Source: Candidatus Methanogaster sp. UBA203
GTDB taxonomy: Archaea > Halobacteriota > Methanosarcinia > Methanosarcinales > Methanogasteraceae
Assembly (NCBI GenBank): GCA_002503595.1
Contig: DASC01000095.1
Location: 1-17,831, forward strand
Reading direction: 5' to 3'
Length of the DNA stretch: 17,831 nt
The notes under the pieces are model-generated. The model saw nothing but the letters and a program-made list of their open reading frames with translations, was not told the DNA's origin and did not search any database. Position 1 is the first letter of the stretch. The number at the start of each line of letters is the position of its first letter. The position numbers were made by a program, and so were the translations under genes. Positions 6,592-13,415 of this stretch are shown piece by piece.

Positions 6592-6602
6592 TTTTAATAT
6601 TT
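6592..6602 (-). promoter_or_regulatory. TATA box of the tRNA-argH transcript
   Basis: On the reverse strand AAATATTAAAA lies about 29-39 nt before the 5' end of tRNA-Ile, the expected distance for an archaeal tRNA promoter. No clear promoter was seen between the tRNAs or before argH, so it may drive all four genes. The IS1341-type element begins just beyond it. Confidence 0.5.
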
Positions 6603-6634
6603 CCCTACCGGGTGTCAACTTTTGTGCAAGGAGT

Positions 6635-6654
6635 CCCCATCCGAAAGGGTGGGG
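6635..6654. repeat. Left-end hairpin of the tnpB element
   Basis: CCCCATCC and GGGTGGGG pair (one G-T wobble) around GAAA. The sequence resembles the right-end hairpin at 7892-7911 in stem composition and size. Confidence 0.6.
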
Positions 6655-6697
6655 AGGAATTGCACGCATTCACACAGAAAAGTTTACAAGGTATTGT

Positions 6698-7918
6698 GTG
6701 AAAGATGCTATTGTGAAGGTCTCGAAAACCACCATCTTGAAACTCACAACAGATGAAGACAGTAGGATAGAGAAAACCATCGATAAGTTCACGGAAGGGA
6801 TGGATTACGCATCTACGGTTGTACACGCAAACCAAAAACCAATGGGTGCGATAAAACTCCAGAAATTGACGTATGCGCACCTACGATCAGAGATTGGGTT
6901 AAAATCACAGATGAGTTGTAATGTGGCAAGACAGACCGCCGGAGCGTACAAAACGCTGCAAGCACAGATAAGAAAAGGCGAGACATATTGGCAACTTCTG
7001 AAGTTCGCACCGACCAACATCAAGTTTTCTTACGGGCGGGATTTTTCGATAAACCATGATGAAATAAGTATCACTACTTTAGACGGTCGGCAAAAATACG
7101 GGATCATGAATTATCGGTATGCAGAACAATTTTTCGATGGATCATGGAAGTATCAGGCATCCGAACTGGTTAAACATAAAGATGGTAATTACTATTTTCA
7201 TCTGGTTTGTGAAAAAGAGATAGGAGAGCCAGATATAACGCAAGCATCAAATTTTATGGGTATCGATGTTGGTATAAACCATTTAGCAGTCACATTCACA
7301 ACCAATGGTCGGCGTAAATTCTTTACAGGAGGCGAAATAAAGAATATCCGAAACATATACTCAAAACAACGAAAGCGACTCCAAGAAAAAGACACTCGGT
7401 CTGCAACAAGGGTGTTAAAGCACCAATCAGGGCGAGAAAAACGGTTTATGCGAGACGTGAATCATGTTATTTCGAGACAGGTAATAGAGTCCGCAATCGA
7501 GGATAACGTGTCTGTGATAGGTCTGGAAGACCTGACCGGAATCAGGAAAAGAACCGAAGTGCGAAAAAAACAACGGTATAAGCACAATAGTTGGGCGTTT
7601 AGAGAATTGCAGACTTTTATAGAGTATAAAGCGCATGAGGTGGGTATCGCTGTGATATATATCGATCCGCGGTATACCTCGCAAACGTGCCCAACATGCT
7701 TACATATAAGCAGAAACAACCGAAATGGCAGGTCGTTTCTATGCGAGGTATGTGATTATGCGCTAAATGCCGATCTTGTTGGCGCAATGAACATAGAAGC
7801 GCGAACACGAGCCTTCAGGCACGACTTGGAGGTTCAGGGGCTTGTTGTCGATAGCCCAGACGAGACCATCTCTTCCGAGACGAGTCTCAAGCCCCTTCCG
7901 ACAGGGAGGGGTAATTGA
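6698..7918 (+). CDS. tnpB: TnpB, RNA-guided RuvC nuclease of an IS1341-type element
   Basis: TnpB is a small nuclease guided by omega-RNA from the element's 3' end, and the ancestor of Cas12. The 406-residue protein keeps every catalytic part. RuvC-I Asp is at 190 (MGIDVGINHLAV), RuvC-II Glu at 277 (VIGLEDLTGI) and RuvC-III Asp at 359 (NADLVGAMNI). The zinc ribbon uses Cys331/334 and Cys349/352 (CPTC, CEVC). The N-terminal part (LQKLTYAHLRSEIGLKSQMS and on to AGAYKTL) matches the helical recognition region of the family. The C-terminus SLKPLPTGRGN is encoded inside the right-end hairpin, as is common. The start is taken as GTG 6698; GTG 6713 is an alternative. Length is within the family range and no disruption is seen, so it is probably active. 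Confidence 0.93.
   Translation: MKDAIVKVSKTTILKLTTDEDSRIEKTIDKFTEGMDYASTVVHANQKPMGAIKLQKLTYAHLRSEIGLKSQMSCNVARQTAGAYKTLQAQIRKGETYWQLLKFAPTNIKFSYGRDFSINHDEISITTLDGRQKYGIMNYRYAEQFFDGSWKYQASELVKHKDGNYYFHLVCEKEIGEPDITQASNFMGIDVGINHLAVTFTTNGRRKFFTGGEIKNIRNIYSKQRKRLQEKDTRSATRVLKHQSGREKRFMRDVNHVISRQVIESAIEDNVSVIGLEDLTGIRKRTEVRKKQRYKHNSWAFRELQTFIEYKAHEVGIAVIYIDPRYTSQTCPTCLHISRNNRNGRSFLCEVCDYALNADLVGAMNIEARTRAFRHDLEVQGLVVDSPDETISSETSLKPLPTGRGN
7800..7912 (+). ncRNA. Possible omega-RNA overlapping the tnpB 3' end
   Basis: In this family the guide RNA scaffold overlaps the 3' end of tnpB and the right element end. This segment holds a short palindrome, GAGAC-GA-GTCTC (7877-7888), followed by the hairpin at 7892-7911. 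The guide would be read from DNA beyond about 7912. The 5' limit is a guess, and the assignment rests on family knowledge plus these two stems. Confidence 0.35.
7892..7911. repeat. Right-end hairpin of the tnpB element
   Basis: CCCCTTCC pairs with GGGAGGGG (one wobble) around GACA. It overlaps the last codons of tnpB, whose stop follows at 7916-7918. Confidence 0.6.
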
Positions 7919-7920
7919 CC

Positions 7921-8166
7921 TTACGTTGTCCGGATCAGGGGAGTATCATCCATCATACTCAAAACCAGTCCGGAGTGAAAGCGTGATGTGGTCTGCGACA
8001 TGTGACCTTTGAAGCGGCGGCGAGGACAGCATCGCCACAAGCAGTCTTCTGCAACACCAGGGGGCATAACAGCTCCGAGATATCGGTGTGAATAACGGGT
8101 GCATACGTCCTCAAATTCGATCTCGGGAGCGTCTGAACGATCTTTCCATTCCACTTCTTTCGCCAT
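7921..8166 (-). CDS. Hypothetical protein, possibly a truncated gene
   Basis: I do not recognise this ORF of 81 residues when started at ATG 8166; the frame stays open to 8268. It begins MAKEVEWKDRSDAPEIEFED and is Cys/Arg-rich in the middle (DCLWRCCPRRR), with no signal peptide or membrane segment. AT-rich DNA upstream on the reverse strand (about 8195-8245) could serve as a promoter, but there is no ribosome binding site. Its stop lies within 5 nt of the end of the tnpB element, so the original 3' end may have been cut off by that insertion. It could be real, truncated or spurious. Confidence 0.3.
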   Translation of the reverse strand: MAKEVEWKDRSDAPEIEFEDVCTRYSHRYLGAVMPPGVAEDCLWRCCPRRRFKGHMSQTTSRFHSGLVLSMMDDTPLIRTT

Positions 8167-8359
8167 CGATTTGTTAAGGGAGATACTACCTTTTGGAATA
8201 TATGCTAATATAATTCTTAAGTCTATTAAATCTTTTATGATATATGTGTTTGAGGGATGGAATGTCACCAGAAGATGCTAAAAAAAGTCTCGATTGCCCG
8301 AACAAAATGTATTTATATGGTTAGATTGGTGTGATGAACAGCATTCTGGAGATACCATA
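8167..8359. other. AT-rich divergent spacer
   Basis: No gene is seen. The stretch is rich in TATA-like words on both strands, for example near 8200-8245. TTTATAT (8312-8318), on the + strand ahead of the dockerin remnant, may be its former promoter. Confidence 0.35.
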
Positions 8360-8551
8360 ATGGAACGATATACCAAAATATCCGAATCCTGTACCGATTT
8401 TCGAGTAACGTCGTGTCATGCGCTTGTGCTTGCCCAGGAGTGTGGGCGAGGAGCGGAGCGGTGATGCAGATGTAAGGGGGCTGGTACATCCTTGGATGCG
8501 CTGATGATCATGCAGGCTGTGGTAGAGAATGAAATGGAAATCACATCGTGA
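8360..8551 (+). pseudogene. Broken dockerin-like EF-hand module, copy 1
   Basis: Three reading segments join into a recognisable two-repeat dockerin-like tail: RVTSCHALVLAQECGRGAER, then GDADVRGLV, then SLDALMIMQAVVENEMEI with a stop at 8549-8551. The pattern GDxDxxGxVTSLDALMIMQ is the Ca-binding dockerin-like repeat common at the C-termini of extracellular proteins in methanogenic archaea. A stop/frameshift near 8462 and a 1-nt loss near 8490 break the frame, so this is a remnant. The ATG at 8360 opens only a 34-residue ORF. The last 23 nt overlap the start of the phospholipase-like gene. A related module lies at 9409-9555. Confidence 0.6.
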
Positions 8552-9455
8552 ATGCACAAGAGCGATTGCAGTTGATATGGGATTGCCGTCGGAACCGATG
8601 ATGGAAGGTTGCGTTTATCCCGATCGTGTTGGGATGAATATAGCAAATAAAGGCAATTCTGTTGAAGGTGTGAATATGGATTACCCGCACCATTCTGGTA
8701 CAGATGGTAGAATAAGAAGTTTAATATTGCGATTGAGAAAGAAAGTATTAAATGGAGATAAAATCGATCCGTTTGCTCTGGGATGTCTTTGTCATCTAAT
8801 TCAAGATCGTGCCGTACATCCATATTCAGATTCAAGATATCAAGATTTTATGGATGATGTGGCGAGATTTAGGATAGAATATGAATGGAGAAGAGAATCT
8901 CTCCCACTATGGGATGGCAGAATCCTCAATAATCTTAGTGATATGCTAACTCTTGATAACCCAAACAATCCTGTAGGCGCACTTAAAGAAGGCTATCAAA
9001 AGAGCTTGGCGGTTTTAAGAAGCATATTACAAAATCCTTATTTGCCTGACGATCTGCAAAAACGTTATGCTCATTGTGAGTTGTTTTTACGATCCCACAA
9101 AAAAACAAGATATGCTTATTGGATGTTCACATATCTTAATCCTTTAGCACCTGTCCATTTTGTTTTAGATGTTAATGCCATTCTTAGCAGAGATATTGTG
9201 AAAAGATATGGATACATAAAGAAAAGAACTGTTTTGAAAGGGATTATTTTGATATTTGCAGCAGTATTTTTTTATATGACTCATTACAGTTTTCTGGGTT
9301 TGTGGACTTTACTTTTTTCTTTTGCAGGGATAATGATAACTACAATGTTCAATGTGCCTGAAGAACTTATTACAAATCTGGAATGGTATCTTTTTCCAGG
9401 GAATATGAACAATAACCGCATATGCTACACTCGCACTGCAACTCACAGCCAATGA
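8529..9455 (+). CDS. Zinc-dependent phospholipase C-like membrane protein
   Basis: The 308-residue protein has an N-terminal domain of the zinc-dependent phospholipase C/S1-P1 nuclease fold (PF00882-like). It starts MKWKSHRECTRAIA and has Cys-Val-Tyr-Pro-Asp-Arg (28-33), a His pair in DYPHHSG (51-57) and FALGCLCHLIQDRAVHPYSD (82-101), where His89, Asp93 and His97 are the likely metal ligands. Two hydrophobic segments, about 236-251 and 256-273, should anchor it in the membrane. No signal peptide is seen, so the catalytic part may be cytoplasmic, unlike secreted bacterial enzymes. The ATG start fits the domain. The last residues (about 292-308) run out of frame over a dockerin-like module, suggesting an altered C-terminus. 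The lipid or phosphoester substrate is unknown. Confidence 0.75.
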   Translation: MKWKSHRECTRAIAVDMGLPSEPMMEGCVYPDRVGMNIANKGNSVEGVNMDYPHHSGTDGRIRSLILRLRKKVLNGDKIDPFALGCLCHLIQDRAVHPYSDSRYQDFMDDVARFRIEYEWRRESLPLWDGRILNNLSDMLTLDNPNNPVGALKEGYQKSLAVLRSILQNPYLPDDLQKRYAHCELFLRSHKKTRYAYWMFTYLNPLAPVHFVLDVNAILSRDIVKRYGYIKKRTVLKGIILIFAAVFFYMTHYSFLGLWTLLFSFAGIMITTMFNVPEELITNLEWYLFPGNMNNNRICYTRTATHSQ

Positions 9456-9555
9456 CAAATACGACCCAAACATGGATGCAAATGATGATAGTAGGATAAC
9501 ATCGCTGGACGCGCTGATGATCATGCAGGTTGTAGGCAGTAGGATTGAGTTGTGA
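9409..9555 (+). pseudogene. Dockerin-like EF-hand module, copy 2, out of frame
   Basis: This frame reads ITAYATLALQLTANDKYDPN, then MDANDDSRITSLDALMIMQ, and ends VVGSRIEL with a stop at 9553-9555. It is a well-kept dockerin-like Ca-binding module (DANDDSRITSLDALMIMQ), but it has no start of its own: a TGA stands at 9406-9408 just before it. It overlaps the end of the phospholipase-like ORF in the +1 frame. Either a frameshift split a phospholipase-dockerin fusion, or it is the leftover tail of another surface protein gene. The SLDALMIMQ core is identical to copy 1, and the DNA around it is closely similar. Confidence 0.6.
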
Positions 9556-9582
9556 TAATCGTCTATAAGACAGGATAGAATT

Positions 9583-10137
9583 GTGAGACTGAACATACTG
9601 ATAATGGTTGGACTGATCTTATTTGCCGGTTGCGTGGGTTGGTGGGCTGGCAGCAACGCACCATTGATAAGATCAACTATCAGACCTGTTGATGTGCCTG
9701 AGCCATATTACACAGTGCAGCAGAACGATTCTCTTGAACTGAACGATCTTGATGTTTCTCTGCGCGACCTCAAGATGCCACACAAATATGAGAAGAATGT
9801 ATTTGATTGCGGTGAGAAGGCGGCTTATGTCGAATGGTTTCTTTCAAACAGGGGGTTCAACGTGTCAATCTACGAGGGGGATATCTACGAGGAGTATCGT
9901 CATAGTTGGGTTGTTGTGACGATCAACGGCACACCGATCGCGATTGAGGCGGACGAGAACGCCACAAGTTCGTTCGTACGCGGCGATGGTTTCGTTGTGA
10001 TCTTTATGCAGGATGGCGATCCAGTCATATACCCTGATCCAGATGCCAGTATTCCACAGCCATCGGTCGTGTATGATGATATTTATGAAGCGGCAAAAAA
10101 CAACGGACACGAATACGATTGGTGGGCGGTGATATGA
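9583..10137 (+). CDS. Predicted exported transglutaminase-like protein
   Basis: The 184-residue product starts with a hydrophobic segment (about 4-22, ILIMVGLILFAGCVGWWAG) that acts as signal peptide or anchor; LFAGC could be a lipobox with Cys17. The mature part has FDCGEKAAYVEWFLSNRGF (74-92), HSWVVV (107-112) and IEADE (121-125). The order Cys76, His107, then Glu122 or Asp124 is that of the transglutaminase/papain-like catalytic triad, with the Cys at the start of a helix and the His in a strand. It may act outside the cell as a cysteine peptidase or amidase, but no substrate can be named. The start is GTG 9583, weakly preceded by AGGAT. It lies 27 nt after the dockerin-like tail. Confidence 0.5.
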   Translation: MRLNILIMVGLILFAGCVGWWAGSNAPLIRSTIRPVDVPEPYYTVQQNDSLELNDLDVSLRDLKMPHKYEKNVFDCGEKAAYVEWFLSNRGFNVSIYEGDIYEEYRHSWVVVTINGTPIAIEADENATSSFVRGDGFVVIFMQDGDPVIYPDPDASIPQPSVVYDDIYEAAKNNGHEYDWWAVI

Positions 10138-10287
10138 ACACGAACGGGGCGTCATATCAAAAAACTCTGGTTTTTCCAGATATTCAAACCAGAAGCGGCA
10201 GACACCATACTTCGAATCAATGACTTCAAAATAACGCCAACGCCACGCAAGTTGACATCTCCCTTGATTCACAAAGTTCAAGCAGTA

Positions 10288-10316
10288 TTAAGTAAAATGC
10301 GTTATATCATTATAAT
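10288..10316 (+). promoter_or_regulatory. Possible promoter of the defence operon
   Basis: TTAAGTAAA (10289-10297) and the AT-rich run TTATATCATTATAAT (10302-10316) precede the helicase ATG at 10326. The first lies about 30 nt before the ATG, which would suit a leaderless or very short-leader transcript. No ribosome binding site precedes this ATG. Confidence 0.3.
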
Positions 10317-10325
10317 GGGACGATT

Positions 10326-13300
10326 ATGAACGAAAGGGCTACATCTAAAAAGGGAGATATATTCATTGTAGATAATAGCGACGCTGCGTGGAGGGTTCAG
10401 AAATATCTATCCGAGTGGTGTGAGCTATCAAAAAAATTTGATATCGCGACAGGTTTTTTTGAGATTGGTTCTTTATTGACTCTCGATCAAAAATGGCAGA
10501 ACCTTGAAAAAATACGGATTCTTATGGGAGATGAAGTATCAAAAAGAACACAGCAAGCATTTGAAGAAGGATTGCAGCACATCACGGGTAAATTAGATGA
10601 TAGCATCGAACAGGAGAAAAACGAAAATGATTTTTTGGAGGGCGTCCCTGCGATAGTTGAGGGTATTAGAAATAATGCCATAGAATGCCGGATATACCGG
10701 AAAAAGAAATTCCATGCGAAGGCATATATCACACATTCAAAATATGATGTCATTGGTTCTGCGGCATTGGTAGGCTCAAGCAATTTCACATTACCGGGAC
10801 TTACAGAGAATATTGAGTTAAACGTGCAAATAAAGCATGAAATTGAAATTCTACAGAAGTGGTTCGAAGAACATTGGAAAGAAGCCGAAGATGTAACTCC
10901 GGAAATATTAAAAACCGTTGAGAAGCATGTGAGGGAGTACAGCCCTTTTGAGGTCTATACCAAAGCATTATACGAATATTTCAAAGGGCATGAACTGACA
11001 GCCAGCGAGTGGGAACTCAGGGACTCGAAGATATATCCAACTTTGAGCCAATATCAAAAGGATGGCTACCAAGCACTGATGAAAATCGCATCTCAATATA
11101 ACGGAGCTTTTCTTTGTGATGGTGTCGGTCTTGGAAAGACATTTATCGGATTGATGTTGATTGAGCGCCTATTACTAAGAGAAAATAAGAGAGTTGTTCT
11201 GATTGTCCCGAAAGCAGCGAGAGAACCAGTGTGGGCGTCAAAAATAAAGAAATATGTGCCAGAAACTTTGAACGGGTTCCTGCCATTCATAATTATTAAT
11301 CACACCGATTTAACCAAAACAACAGGGCATTGGCCGGAATTAATCGAGAATATTAAGAAACATGCTGAAGTTATAATCATTGACGAAGCACATCATTTCA
11401 GAAATCGGCAGCCATCAAGATACAAAGAGATGTTTGAAATCGCTGAAGGAAAACAACTCTTTCTTTTGACTGCAACGCCTGTAAACAATACATTGCTTGA
11501 CTTAGTTCACCAGATTGAATTATTCTCCCGGCAAGAAAAGAACTATTTTAAAAATCTTGGCATTCATAATTTAAAAAATCATTTTATTAAAATGGAACGT
11601 GAGTTAAAAGAAACGATTAGTAAAGCTGAGGATACAGGCGAAGTGAGTATAGACGAAAACGTAGCGTGTAAAATCCTTTCGGGGGATGATCTCTTTAAAG
11701 CCATCGTCGTCCAGAGAAGTAGGTCGTATGTCAAGGAAAGCCAACAAAAAACAGAAGATGATGAAGTACGTTTTCCGGAAAGAGAGTCCCCGAGAGTGGT
11801 TGATTATTCTTTGAAGAAGACGTATGGTAAATTACTCGATCATTTAAAAACGGCTTTCAACAAAGATAAACCTCTCTTAGCCCTTGCAATTTATTATCCA
11901 TTAGCATATTACAAAGGTCTTGATGAGACCATAGACCCACTGAAGGAAGGTCGTCAAAAACAGGTTGTGGGGCTGATTAGAACATTGTTATTGAAACGAT
12001 TCGAAAGTTCGAGAGTTGCTTTTGAATTTTCCTGTGAAGACCTTCTATTGAAACTTCTTACATTTGTGAGAAAATATGATGAGAAGCTGAGCAACAGATG
12101 GGAAGCCCAGCATAAAGATTTGTTAGTTCATATAAGCAAGCAGCTCAGAGAGAGGGGGCGGATTGATGAAGAAGAGGCAGAAGATGATTATTTGCCTGAA
12201 GAACTTTCTACAGAAGTCGGGAAATTAAAAGAGGAAGAATATGACATATCTGCGATAGTTAGTGAGACCATTCTTGATCTGAATCAATTATCAGAGTTTA
12301 TTGAGGACCTTATGGATGTCGAGAAGACAGAAGACGACAAACTCAAAAATCTGATCCGGATATTAGAAGAAGACCCTTCACTGAAAGAAAACAAGGTCAT
12401 AATTTTTTCGGAATATATGACGACTGCGAAGTATCTGAAAGAAAAATTGGTATCTGCCGGGTTTAAAAATGTGGATGAAGTTGACAGTGCAACCAAAGGG
12501 GATCGGGGCAGGGTCATTAATGCGTTTTCCCCTTATTACAATGATCTGTCAAGTTCCGAACTGGCTGAAAAAGGAATAAAAGAGATAAGGATATTAATAT
12601 CTACAGATGTGTTATCAGAGGGGCTCAATCTCCAGGATGCAACGTTATTGGTAAATTACGATTTGCACTGGAATCCTGTACGGCTTATGCAGAGAATAGG
12701 GCGCGTAGACCGGAGATTAGACAACGAGATCGAGAATAATATGGTCAGTGATCACCCAGAACTAAAGGACGTTCGAGGTAAAGTGGTCTACTGGAATTTC
12801 CTGCCCCCCTCTGAATTGAATGTACTTCTCAGCCTCTATGAAAAAGTAACGAAAAAAACGCTCCTGATTTCAAAGACCTTTGGGATTGAGGGGAGGAAAT
12901 TGTTGACGCCAGAGGATGATTACGAGACTTTGAAGGAGTTTAATCAAGGTTATGAGGGAACACCCACGCTTTTGGAGATGATGCATCTGGAATATCAGGA
13001 ACTTATAAAAGCGGATGAAACGCTCCCCACTCGCTTGCAGAATTTGCCTTTGAAGATATTTAGCGGAAAAAGCCACCCATCTCCCGAAGCAAAGGCTGTG
13101 TTTTTCTGTTATTCGATTCCGGGGAAGGATGCACAAACAGATGAATGGACTGAAGATGCAGGCTCTGCGCGCTGGTATCTCTATGATCTCAATACCGAAA
13201 AAATAATTGAGGAGCCGACAGAGATATTGGAGTACATCAGATGCAGCAGAGACACGCCAATAACGCGGGCGATGGCAAAAGAGACATTGAAAGAGATTCG

Positions 13301-13400
13301 AAAGAAGATGGATAGCCATGTTAAGAATACCCATCTGAAGTTTGTTCAGGCACCGGTAGGGGTAAAAGCCACCATAAAAGCATGGATGGAACTAACATAA
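10326..13400 (+). CDS. PLD-domain/SNF2-family helicase fusion, restriction-type translocase
   Basis: The 1024-residue protein begins with a phospholipase D-type nuclease domain (about 10-185), with His130-x-Lys132 and then GSSNFT (150-155), one half of the HKD active site that usually works as a dimer. An SNF2/RapA-like helicase follows: Q-motif region YPTLSQYQKDG (237-247), Walker A DGVGLGKT (265-272), DEAH (353-356), TATP (382-385), motif IV IIFSEYMTTAKYL (692-704), motif V DVLSEGLNLQ (761-770) and motif VI QRIGRVDRR (789-797). A charged, partly coiled insert lies between the lobes (about 580-680). The C-terminal 200 residues are unassigned. With the downstream methyltransferase it probably forms a restriction-modification-like system, serving as the motor and possibly the nuclease. 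All helicase motifs look intact. Confidence 0.88.
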   Translation: MNERATSKKGDIFIVDNSDAAWRVQKYLSEWCELSKKFDIATGFFEIGSLLTLDQKWQNLEKIRILMGDEVSKRTQQAFEEGLQHITGKLDDSIEQEKNENDFLEGVPAIVEGIRNNAIECRIYRKKKFHAKAYITHSKYDVIGSAALVGSSNFTLPGLTENIELNVQIKHEIEILQKWFEEHWKEAEDVTPEILKTVEKHVREYSPFEVYTKALYEYFKGHELTASEWELRDSKIYPTLSQYQKDGYQALMKIASQYNGAFLCDGVGLGKTFIGLMLIERLLLRENKRVVLIVPKAAREPVWASKIKKYVPETLNGFLPFIIINHTDLTKTTGHWPELIENIKKHAEVIIIDEAHHFRNRQPSRYKEMFEIAEGKQLFLLTATPVNNTLLDLVHQIELFSRQEKNYFKNLGIHNLKNHFIKMERELKETISKAEDTGEVSIDENVACKILSGDDLFKAIVVQRSRSYVKESQQKTEDDEVRFPERESPRVVDYSLKKTYGKLLDHLKTAFNKDKPLLALAIYYPLAYYKGLDETIDPLKEGRQKQVVGLIRTLLLKRFESSRVAFEFSCEDLLLKLLTFVRKYDEKLSNRWEAQHKDLLVHISKQLRERGRIDEEEAEDDYLPEELSTEVGKLKEEEYDISAIVSETILDLNQLSEFIEDLMDVEKTEDDKLKNLIRILEEDPSLKENKVIIFSEYMTTAKYLKEKLVSAGFKNVDEVDSATKGDRGRVINAFSPYYNDLSSSELAEKGIKEIRILISTDVLSEGLNLQDATLLVNYDLHWNPVRLMQRIGRVDRRLDNEIENNMVSDHPELKDVRGKVVYWNFLPPSELNVLLSLYEKVTKKTLLISKTFGIEGRKLLTPEDDYETLKEFNQGYEGTPTLLEMMHLEYQELIKADETLPTRLQNLPLKIFSGKSHPSPEAKAVFFCYSIPGKDAQTDEWTEDAGSARWYLYDLNTEKIIEEPTEILEYIRCSRDTPITRAMAKETLKEIRKKMDSHVKNTHLKFVQAPVGVKATIKAWMELT

Positions 13401-13415
13401 AAGAGGGGGGTTAAG

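Larger units (their letters stand above)
6620..7916 (+). mobile_element. IS200/IS605-family (IS1341-type) element, tnpB only
   Basis: The element carries one gene (tnpB) and hairpins near both ends: CCCCATCC-GAAA-GGGTGGGG at 6635-6654 and CCCCTTCC-GACA-GGGAGGGG at 7892-7911. No Y1 transposase tnpA is present, so movement would need a TnpA supplied in trans. The limits given are estimates: the left end lies between the tRNA promoter and the first hairpin, and the right end just after the second. Family elements make no target-site duplication, so flanks give no help. Confidence 0.7.

Noticed and set aside
10167..10192. CTGGTTT/AAACCAG inverted repeat before the helicase gene as a terminator or operator
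   Set aside because: The stem is only 7 bp with a 12-nt loop and no T-run after it. In AT-rich DNA this can occur by chance.
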